This document shows positions 24,187 to 33,094 of a stretch of DNA of 64,000 nt, in pieces. Source of the DNA: Microbulbifer sp. THAF38. GTDB taxonomy: Bacteria; Pseudomonadota; Gammaproteobacteria; Pseudomonadales; Cellvibrionaceae. The notes under the pieces were generated by a model, which saw only the letters and a list, made by a program, of their open reading frames with translations, ran no database searches and had not been told where the DNA came from. How positions within the stretch are numbered: the first letter of the stretch is position 1; every line of letters begins with the position of its first letter. The stretch spans positions 2,863,001-2,927,000 of the forward strand of contig NZ_CP045369.1 in the NCBI RefSeq assembly GCF_009363535.1. Reading direction: 5' to 3'. The position numbers and the translations under genes are program-made.

Positions 24187-25140
24187 ATGAGAATCTGGAC
24201 TGTAATTATATTGTGTTTGCTAGGCAGCACACTCGGCCCATTACCGGCTCTAGCGCAGGAAAATAATTCCAACTCGGGCGAGCTCAGCAATTCAGAAATG
24301 GCTCTCGAGGAAAGTGCGGTGACCGCCGTCGGGCTGCAAGAAAATCAAGGCAACTCTTCCCCGCCTACAACCTCCAACATCGGAGATACCGCTTTTAGCG
24401 CACACGATTTATCTCCGATGGGCATGTATCACGCAGCGGATATCGTTGTTAAAAGCGTAATGATCGGCCTGCTGTTGGCCTCTGTTTTAACCTGGGCGAT
24501 CTGGCTTTTTAAAACCGTGCAGCTGGTATTGACCCGCCGCAAGGCCAAACAATTATTGGCAACCCTGATCCAAAGCAAGACGTTCGCCAATGCCGAATCG
24601 AAGCTTTCAGGCCAAACCGGCGGTGCCCTGCTATTGGTAGAAGCGAGTCGCCACGAACTCGAGTTATCCTCTGGTGGCCCAGTGTCAGATGACGGCCTAA
24701 AAGAGCGTGTTCTGGCTCGCCTGGAACGAGTCCAGGCTTCTCTCGCTACCGACATGAATCGCGGCACCGGGATTCTGGCAACCATCGGTTCCGTCGCCCC
24801 CTTTGTCGGTCTATTCGGTACGGTATGGGGCATCATGAACAGCTTTATCGGCATCGCAAAAACCCAAACCACAAACCTGGCCGTGGTGGCTCCAGGTATT
24901 GCAGAAGCCCTGCTGGCAACTGCGATCGGCCTGGTTGCTGCAATTCCGGCGGTAGTGATCTACAACTACTTTTCCCGGGCTATCGGCAATTATCGCGCGG
25001 TATTGGCCGATAACGTCACCGCCTTAATGGTACTGATTAGTCGCGATCTGGATCGCCACCACCCGAATGCACGCCCCCTTGCCGAACTGGTTAGCGAGAG
25101 TAAAAAACGCCCGGTGTCTCTGGCCCAGGGGGCCAGCTAA
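24187..25140 (+). CDS. exbB: ExbB, TonB-complex proton channel subunit (with extended N-terminus)
   Basis: 317 residues. N-terminal signal peptide (to about residue 24) and a periplasmic spacer, then three membrane helices: about 92-115, 195-220 (ATIGSVAPFVGLFGTVWGIM) and 232-255 (APGIAEALLATAIGLVAAIPAVV). The MotA/TolQ/ExbB fold energises TonB with the proton gradient. GTCAGGAG precedes the ATG. The stop overlaps the exbD start (TAATG). The signal-peptide form resembles ExbB of many gammaproteobacteria. Confidence 0.93.
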   Translation: MRIWTVIILCLLGSTLGPLPALAQENNSNSGELSNSEMALEESAVTAVGLQENQGNSSPPTTSNIGDTAFSAHDLSPMGMYHAADIVVKSVMIGLLLASVLTWAIWLFKTVQLVLTRRKAKQLLATLIQSKTFANAESKLSGQTGGALLLVEASRHELELSSGGPVSDDGLKERVLARLERVQASLATDMNRGTGILATIGSVAPFVGLFGTVWGIMNSFIGIAKTQTTNLAVVAPGIAEALLATAIGLVAAIPAVVIYNYFSRAIGNYRAVLADNVTALMVLISRDLDRHHPNARPLAELVSESKKRPVSLAQGAS

Positions 25141-25574
25141 TGGCATTCAATCTCAACGGCGGCAGTAGCGAAGAGCTGCCAGAACAGCACGATATCAATG
25201 TCACACCTTTTATCGATGTGATGCTGGTATTGCTGATTATTTTTATGGTTGCGGCTCCGCTGGCCACCGTAAGTGTGCCCGTTAACCTACCCTCGGCGAC
25301 AGCTCCACAACAACCCCAGGCAGAAGATCCGAAATATCTCACGCTGCAAAAGGACCTCACCCTGACTCTGAGTGAGGACAAGGTTATTGCGCGAGGGGAC
25401 TTGGCTGCTGAACTCCAGGCAAATGAAATTGGCACAGAGCAACAGATCCTACTGCGCGCCGATAGCAAAGTGGAATATGGGGATTTGATGGACCTGATGA
25501 ACCGCCTTGCCAGTGCCGGATACCAGAAAATTGCTCTGGTAGGTCTGGATAAGCCGGCGACCGAAAACCAATGA
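25140..25574 (+). CDS. exbD: ExbD, TonB-complex subunit
   Basis: 144 residues. The single N-terminal helix carries the essential Asp in NVTPFIDVMLVLLIIFMVAAP. The periplasmic domain includes LRADSKVEYGDLMDLMNRLASAGYQKIALVG. Start and stop overlap exbB and tonB, so all three are translationally coupled. Confidence 0.95.
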   Translation: MAFNLNGGSSEELPEQHDINVTPFIDVMLVLLIIFMVAAPLATVSVPVNLPSATAPQQPQAEDPKYLTLQKDLTLTLSEDKVIARGDLAAELQANEIGTEQQILLRADSKVEYGDLMDLMNRLASAGYQKIALVGLDKPATENQ

Positions 25575-26407
25575 GTCTCTTGGCCGGCCCGAAGGTAGTA
25601 TCTGCAAGGCGTCCGCGATTTTTTCTATCGCTCTGCGCCTTTTGCTGCGCCCTAGCCCTTCACGGACTTATTGCCGCCTATTTTTTATGGCAGCCCAAAT
25701 CCGAACTGGCGCTACCCCCTGCTGCGGCACCTCAGGTATTTGAAGTCAGTATGGTCGCCGCTCCTGTGGCACCAGCCACATCGCTACCAGTGGGTCCTCA
25801 GCAGCAGGAATCCTCCCCAGCAAACCAGCAGCGCAGCGAGCCACAGAAAACCACTGCACAGCCAGAGCCCGTTATTCTGCCGGAGGCCCCTTCGGATATT
25901 GCTATCGAGAAGCCTGAAGAGGAGCCCCCCACAGAGGATAAGGAAGATAGTCCAGAGCTAGTTGAAGAGAGGGAAGTTGCACATCAACAGGACTCCAGTG
26001 GAGAGGCTACTGGAGAGACCGTTATTGAAGAGACCTCCGCCCCTCTCGCGGCGGAAGTCCCGGAGGCGGAGCAAGCTGCCGCACCGGAAGTGGGCACGCT
26101 TAACCAGAGAGAATCCCAAGCCAGGTTAACTTGGCAAAACCAGTTACAGGCACACCTCGAACGCAGGAAGCGCTACCCTCGCAGTGCGCAAATACGCCGT
26201 CAACAGGGTATACCCTGGGTGCGTTTCACAATAGACAGGCAAGGCAAGGTTCTCAATGTAGAACTACATAAACCCAGTGGTTTTGCCACTCTGGATCGCG
26301 AAGTGGTTGCGCTGGTTCGCCGTGCAGAACCCCTGCCCAAACCACCGCAAGATATACCCGGTGCCACGCTAACAATGGCTGTCCCGATTGAGTTTTTTAT
26401 ACGCTAA
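25571..26407 (+). CDS. tonB: TonB energy-transducing protein
   Basis: 278 residues. N-terminal membrane anchor (about 18-38) with conserved His in ALHGLIAAYFLW. A long Pro/Glu-rich periplasmic linker (about 60-190). C-terminal TonB fold with RRKRYPRSAQIRRQQGIPWVRFTIDRQGKVLNV (about 205-235) and the ending VPIEFFIR. It spans the periplasm and pulls on TonB-box receptors such as the one at 18807-21524. Confidence 0.94.
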   Translation: MSLLAGPKVVSARRPRFFLSLCAFCCALALHGLIAAYFLWQPKSELALPPAAAPQVFEVSMVAAPVAPATSLPVGPQQQESSPANQQRSEPQKTTAQPEPVILPEAPSDIAIEKPEEEPPTEDKEDSPELVEEREVAHQQDSSGEATGETVIEETSAPLAAEVPEAEQAAAPEVGTLNQRESQARLTWQNQLQAHLERRKRYPRSAQIRRQQGIPWVRFTIDRQGKVLNVELHKPSGFATLDREVVALVRRAEPLPKPPQDIPGATLTMAVPIEFFIR

Positions 26408-26664
26408 TGGGTGCGTACCTTTCAATTAAATTTACTTCCATCAATTGCAGAAAAGCACCACACATGGCTAGTAAATTCTTGAATAACCGAGTTCAATGGG
26501 CAAAATCATCCACATATTCTGCTCACCTTTAATAGCAACAAAGCGCTTTCGAAATACTCAATTACCCCAGGAGGCGGGTTCTTATAAAACAGCTTGTAAG
26601 GAAGCCAATCAAATGGCCTTGCATTCATATTTTGTGATTTTGGAAATAAAAACTAGAGGTGCTG

Positions 26665-27081
26665 ATGAAAGATTCCACTGAAGACAGCCTTTTAACCTAC
26701 ACACCACCACTGGCAAAAGGCTGGATTCGCTTACTGTGGGGTATCGCTGCTTGTTTTTTTATTGCGCTAGGCATTATTGGAGCTATTCTTCCAGGACTCC
26801 CCTCAGCCGTATTCATCGTCCTAGGGGCTTGGGCCGCCTCACATAGCTCTCAGCGCCTCCATCAATGGATAGAAAATCACCACTTGTTTGGAAATTTGCT
26901 TAGAACTTGGCGCAGCGGTTACGTGAGTCGCCGCACTAAATGGTTGGCAAGTCTAACTATGGCAATATCTCTGGCTTTTGCCTTATTTAATATGAATAAT
27001 CTCTATTTACTATGCTTTACCGTCTTTGGTATAAGCTGCGGCGCCTACTGGGTCTGGTCACGTCCAGAGCCCAAGGAGTAA
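26665..27081 (+). CDS. YbaN/DUF454-family inner-membrane protein
   Basis: About 138 residues. Helices at roughly 22-42, 46-62 and 96-128, with the DUF454 signature ALGIIGAILPGLPSAVFIVLGAWAAS. ATG 26665 has AGAGG 5 bases upstream; an in-frame GTG at 26659 overlaps that site and is less likely. YbaN-like genes often sit near heme or iron genes, and here it follows the tonB operon. Function unknown. Confidence 0.85.
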   Translation: MKDSTEDSLLTYTPPLAKGWIRLLWGIAACFFIALGIIGAILPGLPSAVFIVLGAWAASHSSQRLHQWIENHHLFGNLLRTWRSGYVSRRTKWLASLTMAISLAFALFNMNNLYLLCFTVFGISCGAYWVWSRPEPKE

Positions 27082-27170
27082 AGTTCATTCACTTCACTCC
27101 TTATGTAATAGCAGACACTTGGCAATTTTAGCGCTATAGTTCCCTGACAAGGATTTGTCTGGGGAACAGG

Positions 27171-27614
27171 ATGTACAACGTAGTACTTTTTTTTCACTTA
27201 CTGGGTGCGACAGTTTGGACTGGTGGGCACCTAATACTGGCCTGTACAATTCTCCCCAGAGTTTTGCGGGAAAAAGACATCGCCTTTCTCTCCCAGTTTG
27301 AGAGCAGCTATGAAAAAATTGGCATCCCTGCTCTGATAATCCAGATCTTATCTGGGCTATATCTCGCTTCCACTTTATTGCCGAACCTATCCCAATGGTT
27401 CAATTTCTCCGATCCTGTCTCACGCCTGATATCATTCAAACTTATTTTGCTTGTCTGTACATTTTTATTAGCTATAGATGCAAGACTAAGAATAATCCCC
27501 AACCTTTCGAAGGCAAACCTTAAGTCACTCGCTTATCATATCATTCCAGTTACTATTTTATCGATACTCTTTATTTTTGTAGGATTCTCATTTAAGAGTG
27601 GGTGGCTTTATTAA
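27171..27614 (+). CDS. CopD-like four-helix membrane protein
   Basis: 147 residues with four membrane helices. The first has FFHLLGATVWTGGHLILACTILP, resembling the CopD/heme-copper membrane family with a conserved His in helix 1 and HI in helix 4 (AYHIIPVTIL). It may bind heme or copper (family inference). Stand-alone gene. Confidence 0.7.
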   Translation: MYNVVLFFHLLGATVWTGGHLILACTILPRVLREKDIAFLSQFESSYEKIGIPALIIQILSGLYLASTLLPNLSQWFNFSDPVSRLISFKLILLVCTFLLAIDARLRIIPNLSKANLKSLAYHIIPVTILSILFIFVGFSFKSGWLY

Positions 27615-27822
27615 GTGAATCTTAACTATTTCGAGCCCCCAAACTAAAATCAAGATACTTACAAATCAAAAAAAATCCACCCGACACAAACTTCATTTTT
27701 TACAGGGGAACTATATTACTGATACGATCTAAAATAAGCATCCAACACAACTTCAAATATATGAAAATTTACTCATAACCCTTCAAGATAACTCATATAA
27801 AAATCATTTTAGAAACCCAACA

Positions 27823-28329
27823 ATGATTAGACCTGCCGATAACAATGATGCCCAAGCAATAGCTGCGATATACAACTACTACATATTGAACAGCTCAGTA
27901 ACTTTCGAAGAAAAAATTATTAGTGATACTGAAGTAAGTCGACGTATAAACAGTATCCAGGATGCTGGCTTTCCCTGGCTGGTAAAAGAGCTAAGCGGAG
28001 AGGCTATTGGTTACGCTTATGCCACACCGTGGAAGGAAAGAAGTGCTTATCGATTCTCTGTGGAAACAAGTGTATATATTGCCAACGACATGAAATCGAA
28101 GGGCATGGGTACAGCGCTATACCTGGCTCTATTTGCCGAGCTTAAAAAGAAGAATATTCGCACTGCTATTGGTGGAATAACTTTACCTAACTCTGCAAGC
28201 GTCACCCTACATGAAAAACTAGGCATGAAGAAAGTTGCACACTTTGAAAAGGTAGGATTCAAATTCGGCCAATGGCGCGATGTTGGGTATTGGCAGGCTC
28301 AGCTAGAGTCCTTCAATCATCCGGTATAA
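27823..28329 (+). CDS. GNAT N-acetyltransferase (phosphinothricin/methionine-sulfoximine type)
   Basis: 168 residues. The N-terminus IRPADNNDAQAIAAIYNYYI and VTFEEKI match the PAT/MnaT group. The acetyl-CoA loop is SKGMGTALYLAL, and the family segment GGITLPNSASVTLHEKLGMKKVAHFEKVGFKFGQW is split across residues 128-158. It probably acetylates the amino group of glutamate- or methionine-analogue compounds. Codon use is AT-rich compared with the housekeeping blocks. Confidence 0.88.
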   Translation: MIRPADNNDAQAIAAIYNYYILNSSVTFEEKIISDTEVSRRINSIQDAGFPWLVKELSGEAIGYAYATPWKERSAYRFSVETSVYIANDMKSKGMGTALYLALFAELKKKNIRTAIGGITLPNSASVTLHEKLGMKKVAHFEKVGFKFGQWRDVGYWQAQLESFNHPV

Positions 28330-28342
28330 CATGTTTTTGGTT

Positions 28343-29068
28343 TCAAACCCATGAAGCCCCATAAGATAACTTAAAGCTAATATACTCCAGGTGAATAATG
28401 CGGCGCCGCCCTGCGGTGAGCACCTTATCGGATGAGTGCAAAATATGAGGACGCATAATCAGTATATCCCCAGCTTTAGCCTCACAGTGAACAACCCTGC
28501 CCCTAGCAACATAGCGTTTAATCGCTTCAGCTCCCAAAATACCCTCACATCGACTGTAAGGTAGAACTTTCAAGCAGCCATTATCAGCACCAGTATCGTC
28601 AAGGTGCACACGCAATGTGACCATCTCCTTTAATACCTTTAGTGGAGGCTGCACGTGGTGGACTCCATCTTTGATACTCCAAGGGCCCCAACCATGCCTC
28701 TCAAACCGAGAGGAAACAACCACGGTCTTATCCTGGTGCCAAGCTACAGACCAATTATTGTCAATTTTTTTGTCAAAAAAAATGGCTCTCACCAACCGGA
28801 CAGGTTTTATCAAGTAAGTCTCTACTAACTTTAAAATCTCTTCTGATTTTGCCAGAGAATCCACGGAAGGGAATCTTTTATTGGCATTGCGTACACCCCC
28901 TCTACCATTGGTAAGTGATATGGTTGCCAAATCGGTTTGAAGCGTCTTTATTTGATGTCCTGATAAAACATTACGAATCAAAGCGTGGCCACATTCCAGA
29001 TCATTCACCTTCATAAGCCTCAAAAAATTAACCTTGGAAGGTTGAATAAAATAATCACAAGCATTCAT
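28343..29068 (-). CDS. Phytanoyl-CoA dioxygenase (PhyH)-family Fe(II)/2-oxoglutarate oxygenase
   Basis: 241 residues. The iron site is His/Asp in AWHQDKTVVV (about 108-117) and the distal His in IMRPHILHSSD (about 204-214), followed by the 2-oxoglutarate-binding Arg in GRRRIIHLEYI. DDTGADNGCLKVLPYSR is the typical PhyH lid. Substrate unknown. It converges with the GNAT gene. The start ATG is at 29068; a second ATG (residue 20) is possible. Confidence 0.85.
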   Translation of the reverse strand: MNACDYFIQPSKVNFLRLMKVNDLECGHALIRNVLSGHQIKTLQTDLATISLTNGRGGVRNANKRFPSVDSLAKSEEILKLVETYLIKPVRLVRAIFFDKKIDNNWSVAWHQDKTVVVSSRFERHGWGPWSIKDGVHHVQPPLKVLKEMVTLRVHLDDTGADNGCLKVLPYSRCEGILGAEAIKRYVARGRVVHCEAKAGDILIMRPHILHSSDKVLTAGRRRIIHLEYISFKLSYGASWV

Positions 29069-29865
29069 CTAGCAAGTAAATTTTAAGCCGCTTCAGTACC
29101 TTAAGATACATTAAATTTTCGGAAAGCACTTTAGTGGGCAAAAACTTTCTGCCAGTCAGCATCATAAGCTACGCGTTTCTTCTTAGCCGCAATTATTTCG
29201 CAATCACCAGTAGCCTCATGCAAAAAACATAACTTTCTGCAAGTCTAAGTCGATAGAACAGAAACGGAACAATAGTGGTACTTAAAAGAAAAGAGTGCTC
29301 TTGATCACACTTTTTACGTGCAATCCGTGCTAACTTTAACTTATTCAAGTCGAGGTCAGCTTGATTAATGGCCAAGCCGTTTAGTGGTGGCAGGCACGCT
29401 GTAAGAAGGTACACACCAACTCATCGATTATGAGCTCTATTGGACTCAATACCCATCAGCAGGCAATTTAGCAGTATGTCCTCCTTATTTGAAAGTGAAT
29501 ATTTACTTACGCTATTTACACTGAGCTGAGCATAATGATGTTGAAAACTATCGTAAAGATAGCTTGATACTCTATTCAGGACTCAGATGATTTTTTCTCC
29601 AGCTTAGCAAAATGGGGAAACCTAGATGAGTAAATTCACAAGAGAATGTTTCAGAAGCGCTCGGCCAGTAAGATGGCTCATATAAAAGTGCTCAATTTTA
29701 TCAGACAACTCATACCAGCCATCGCAAGGAAACTGTCAATGGCCAGAATGTTGGTGTTTTTTTAAGCTTAAAATATCACTTTTTGCACCAATACACTTTC
29801 AACTATGGGTATGAGAGCAAGAGATCTTATAGCTGACTTTTACCACAAAGAAGAGATTTATTTCG
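29069..29865. other. Gene-free AT-rich stretch upstream of bactofilin
   Basis: About 800 bases without a convincing gene. A 73-codon minus-strand frame at 29193-29414 has no recognisable domain and no ribosome site and is not called. It may be decayed accessory DNA. Confidence 0.5.
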
Positions 29866-30480
29866 ATGAGCACTGACAAAAGCAATGATTCCACACCATT
29901 TCTAGCGGGCATGAGCGCTGGTGAACAGCAATCATCTCTCTCGAATTCAGGCGCCAAATCAGTGCTGGGCCAAGGAATCAATTTCCGTGGCGAGCTGATT
30001 GGTACCGAGGACCTTCACGTAGAAGGCACTGTCGATGGCACTGTGATTATGGTTGGACACAATCTTTCAGTGGGTACTGGCGGCGCAGTTACAGCAAATA
30101 TTCACGCAAAAAATATTGTTGTAGAAGGCACCCTGGACGGCGATGCACTTGCCGATGAACTCATCGAAATTCGCAATACGGCACAAGTGAATGGGAACCT
30201 GATCGCGCCCAGAATCAAGCTGGACGACGGTGGTAAATTCCGCGGCTCCATGGACATGGTAGATACCGACTCTGAAATGAAGGAACGTCACAAGGAGTTC
30301 TCTGATCGCCTGGTACACCCTGATCTGCCTGCGACAGAGGATAAGCCTGCAAATCGTGCACAGAGCAATTCTTCATACTCCTCCAGTAACGCCACTGTGA
30401 ATAGCTCTTCTAGTATATCCGATAGTAGTGATTACTTATTCGGCACCAAGGAGATCGAAGAGGAGGCCGAGGAAAGCTGA
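29866..30480 (+). CDS. Bactofilin (polymer-forming cytoskeletal protein)
   Basis: 204 residues. The central bactofilin domain (about 35-135) is a beta-helix with repeating short strands: INFRGELIGTEDLHVEG, VDGTVIMVGHNLSVG, AKNIVVEGTLDG, IRNTAQVNGNLIAPRI. Disordered tails flank it, the C-terminal one Ser/Glu-rich. Bactofilins polymerise without nucleotide on the membrane and organise cell-shape or wall machinery. It precedes the MTase/Zor-like operon but a terminator lies between. Confidence 0.93.
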   Translation: MSTDKSNDSTPFLAGMSAGEQQSSLSNSGAKSVLGQGINFRGELIGTEDLHVEGTVDGTVIMVGHNLSVGTGGAVTANIHAKNIVVEGTLDGDALADELIEIRNTAQVNGNLIAPRIKLDDGGKFRGSMDMVDTDSEMKERHKEFSDRLVHPDLPATEDKPANRAQSNSSYSSSNATVNSSSSISDSSDYLFGTKEIEEEAEES

Positions 30481-30508
30481 GCTGAAAACTTCTAGTAATC
30501 CTCATTAC

Positions 30509-30540
30509 CAGCCCCGGCTATTGCCGGGGCTTTAGCTTTT
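30509..30540 (+). terminator. Rho-independent terminator after bactofilin
   Basis: GCCCCGGC (30511-30518) pairs with GCCGGGGC (30523-30530), followed by TTTAGCTTTT. It lies 30 bases past the bactofilin stop and only 12 bases before the next start, so the downstream operon either starts inside this gap or depends on read-through. Confidence 0.8.
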
Positions 30541-30551
30541 GGTATGGAAAT

Positions 30552-31784
30552 ATGTTGCAGCATCAATCTTTTGGCATTGCTGCCCTGGTCGAAGAAGTCA
30601 TTCAACCAGGTGCAAAAGTGTTGGATTTGGGATGCCTCTCCTTCGGCACTACACAAACTTTCTTAGAACTTTCCTGCCAGACATTTATTGAAGATTTACG
30701 TAGCTTATTGCTTGAAATCAATGCGCTGGATGCACAAACCCGTGCTTCAAGGCTATCTGAACATCTGACCAAAAAACCACAGAGAATAAAAATTGATGTT
30801 GTTCTCTGCTGGGATTTATTTAACTTTATGGAGCCCGAGCTCATCACTCGGCTCATTGAGGAGATCCAACCTCATTTAAAGTCTGGTACTATTTTTCATA
30901 CCATGCTCTATACCGGCACAATGCCCACAGCACCCGCCGACTTTAAGCGCCTATCCGGCTTCACCTTTAACTCTGAGCAGCTTGCTTTACAGGAACCGCT
31001 GTCCACCTATCGTTATTCATCCCTTAACTTGATGAAAACTATGGGGAACGTTTCTCTGCGCGCCTCTCTCCTACACAGAAAGGGCATGCGTAAGGACCTT
31101 ATCGAAATGATGTTCGAGTATGGCAATGTAAAGTCACAAAATGCTTTACAGGCTGCGGGTACGTCGGGCGCAATTTCTGCATTTAGGCAAATAAGTCTAA
31201 CGGAGCTGCCCTTAACCGCTTTCAACGCAGCAATGTCACATGTTAGCCGCTCCCCCATCAGTAAAGTACTCGATGTCGGGAAGAAAGTCGGCAGAAATAT
31301 GCAATTTCTTCAGCGCGAAGCCGGTGAGCTTTTTATATCTGATCTCTACTCCGCAATACTTTGGCAGTGCAGCCGCAAGGAATCATTTAAAGGGGCCGTG
31401 CATGCCGCCTTGAAACAGGCAAGCCTGCCAGAAAATCTGGATTGCATCTTACTTTGGGATCTACTCAACTTCTTTTCCGTTGAAGAAATTCAAATAATCA
31501 CCAGTGCTTTATATCAGTCTCTAAGCGATGCAGGAGTGATGCATTTTCTACTGTTCAAACAAGAGCGTCTTCCAGTCAACTGTGGTGTGTTCGAGATACA
31601 GCAGTCGGGCCTAGTAGGGACCTTTCTCCAGCCAGCTGGCAATAAGCCGGTCAAGTTTCGCACTATTACTGACGTAGTGAAGTCTCTGCCACAAATGAAA
31701 GTACTTAGTCAGGGCACTGGACGGATACCCAGCGGGCCCTCTTATCATGAAATAACAATGCAGAAAGTTGTAAAGGATCAATAA
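30552..31784 (+). CDS. Tandem-duplicated methyltransferase-like protein
   Basis: 410 residues with two copies of one Rossmann-like unit. Copy 1 has VLDLGCLSFGTTQTFL (residues about 22-37) and IDVVLCWDLFNFMEPELI (about 78-95). Copy 2 has VLDVGKKVGRNMQFLQ (about 238-253) and LDCILLWDLLNFFSVEEI (about 296-313). The first block resembles SAM-binding motif I, but the glycine pattern is weak, so it may bind SAM poorly or be a structural relative. Its stop overlaps the next gene's start (TAATG), placing it first in a four-gene overlapping operon with ZorA/ZorB-like genes. Role unknown. Confidence 0.75.
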   Translation: MLQHQSFGIAALVEEVIQPGAKVLDLGCLSFGTTQTFLELSCQTFIEDLRSLLLEINALDAQTRASRLSEHLTKKPQRIKIDVVLCWDLFNFMEPELITRLIEEIQPHLKSGTIFHTMLYTGTMPTAPADFKRLSGFTFNSEQLALQEPLSTYRYSSLNLMKTMGNVSLRASLLHRKGMRKDLIEMMFEYGNVKSQNALQAAGTSGAISAFRQISLTELPLTAFNAAMSHVSRSPISKVLDVGKKVGRNMQFLQREAGELFISDLYSAILWQCSRKESFKGAVHAALKQASLPENLDCILLWDLLNFFSVEEIQIITSALYQSLSDAGVMHFLLFKQERLPVNCGVFEIQQSGLVGTFLQPAGNKPVKFRTITDVVKSLPQMKVLSQGTGRIPSGPSYHEITMQKVVKDQ

Positions 31785-33094
31785 TGACCCAGTTTTTCTA
31801 TCACTGGTTGACTAAATTATCCGCCGAGCAAGTAACCGACACCTTTCTTATCGTTATGCTTGCCCTTGGTGCTATCGCTTTGGTCGTTTACCCCTTTGGT
31901 AAGTTTTCACGTTTTGTAAAAGAGGTGCCATCCCTTCTGACTGCTCTTGGCATCCTGGGAACGTTTATTGGCATAATTCTCGGTATCTATGGTTTTGACT
32001 TGGCTGATATCGATACTTCAATTTCAGAGCTGATGCAGGGCCTGGAAACGGCCTTTATGACGAGTATCCTGGGCTTGTTCCTGTCACTGGTTCTTCGCAC
32101 TATCTTTCAATTGTTCAGTAAAGAGCAGCCAGCCAAAGCCACCTCAGATGACATCTTGATGGCAATTAATGGTCAGCGGCAGGATCTTGCCAAATTCCAG
32201 CAGAGTATAAGTGAAGAAGTTCTTCAATCGCTCACCGCTGTTGTTGAAAAATTTAATCAGGGTTTAAATTCACAAATGGGTGACAACCTGCAGCAGTTTA
32301 TTCAACAGCTACAAGCAGTATCCCCCGTCCTACAAGCTTTAATCGACCAGCATGAGCAACATGCCGAGTTGGCTGCCATCTACCGTGAACAAACCACGTC
32401 CCTGCTGGTTGAAATTAATGGTGCCCAGGAAAATCTTCTACAACTACATCAACGTATTACTGAACTACCAGAAGTCTTTAATGCGATCCCTTCATTGGTG
32501 GAGCAGCAACGCGTTCACTCCGAACAAATTTCTGTAATGCTGAATGAACAGCAGGCATCCATTGAAATACTACAAAAATCGATCCCAGATATAGCGCCCA
32601 AATTCGAGTCTTTGACCAAAGGAATTGACAACGCCAACCAGCAACTGGGCACCCAAGTTAAACAATTGATATCCCTGAATGAAACCCAGACCAAAGTCTT
32701 TGAACAAAGAACCAACAGAGTTGTAGCTCTGGCCGATGTTCTCACCAACATCGACCCGAATCATTTCTCGAATATTATCCAAGAGACTGCCAACAATCAT
32801 CGTGAGTCAATGGTTGAGCTCGCCCAGCTTATTGCCAAGACCCATCAGCAAATGATCACTGAATTATCCCAAGTGATCACTCGCGATTTATCCAATGCTG
32901 ACGTGAGCATCAAAAGACAGTATGAATTGCTGGATCAACGCTTACATAGCGAAGTAGAGAGCGTAATGACAGCAATGGGCGAGGCACTGGGAACCTTGAG
33001 CGGTGAGTTCTCACGAGATTTTCGTCAGTTAATCCAACAAATGAAGAGAATCGACAACCAAGTGAAACAGGTCTCTGGAGAGGAGCATGTTTGA
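31784..33094 (+). CDS. ZorA-like MotA/ExbB channel protein with long cytoplasmic tail
   Basis: 436 residues. Helices at about 19-40 (TFLIVMLALGAIALVVYPFG), 50-70 (LLTALGILGTFIGIILGIYG) and 85-107 (TAFMTSILGLFLSLVLRTIFQLF) give the MotA/TolQ/ExbB proton-channel fold. From about 120 to the end is a long helical, Gln/Glu/Leu-rich coiled-coil tail, as in ZorA of Zorya phage defence. It overlaps the partner gene by 8 bases. A flagellar motor role is unlikely: no flagellar genes are near and the tail is too long. Confidence 0.85.
   Translation: MTQFFYHWLTKLSAEQVTDTFLIVMLALGAIALVVYPFGKFSRFVKEVPSLLTALGILGTFIGIILGIYGFDLADIDTSISELMQGLETAFMTSILGLFLSLVLRTIFQLFSKEQPAKATSDDILMAINGQRQDLAKFQQSISEEVLQSLTAVVEKFNQGLNSQMGDNLQQFIQQLQAVSPVLQALIDQHEQHAELAAIYREQTTSLLVEINGAQENLLQLHQRITELPEVFNAIPSLVEQQRVHSEQISVMLNEQQASIEILQKSIPDIAPKFESLTKGIDNANQQLGTQVKQLISLNETQTKVFEQRTNRVVALADVLTNIDPNHFSNIIQETANNHRESMVELAQLIAKTHQQMITELSQVITRDLSNADVSIKRQYELLDQRLHSEVESVMTAMGEALGTLSGEFSRDFRQLIQQMKRIDNQVKQVSGEEHV

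Noticed and set aside
29193..29414. 73-codon minus-strand open frame
   Set aside because: No ribosome site and no recognisable domain; lies in AT-rich DNA where chance frames are common.
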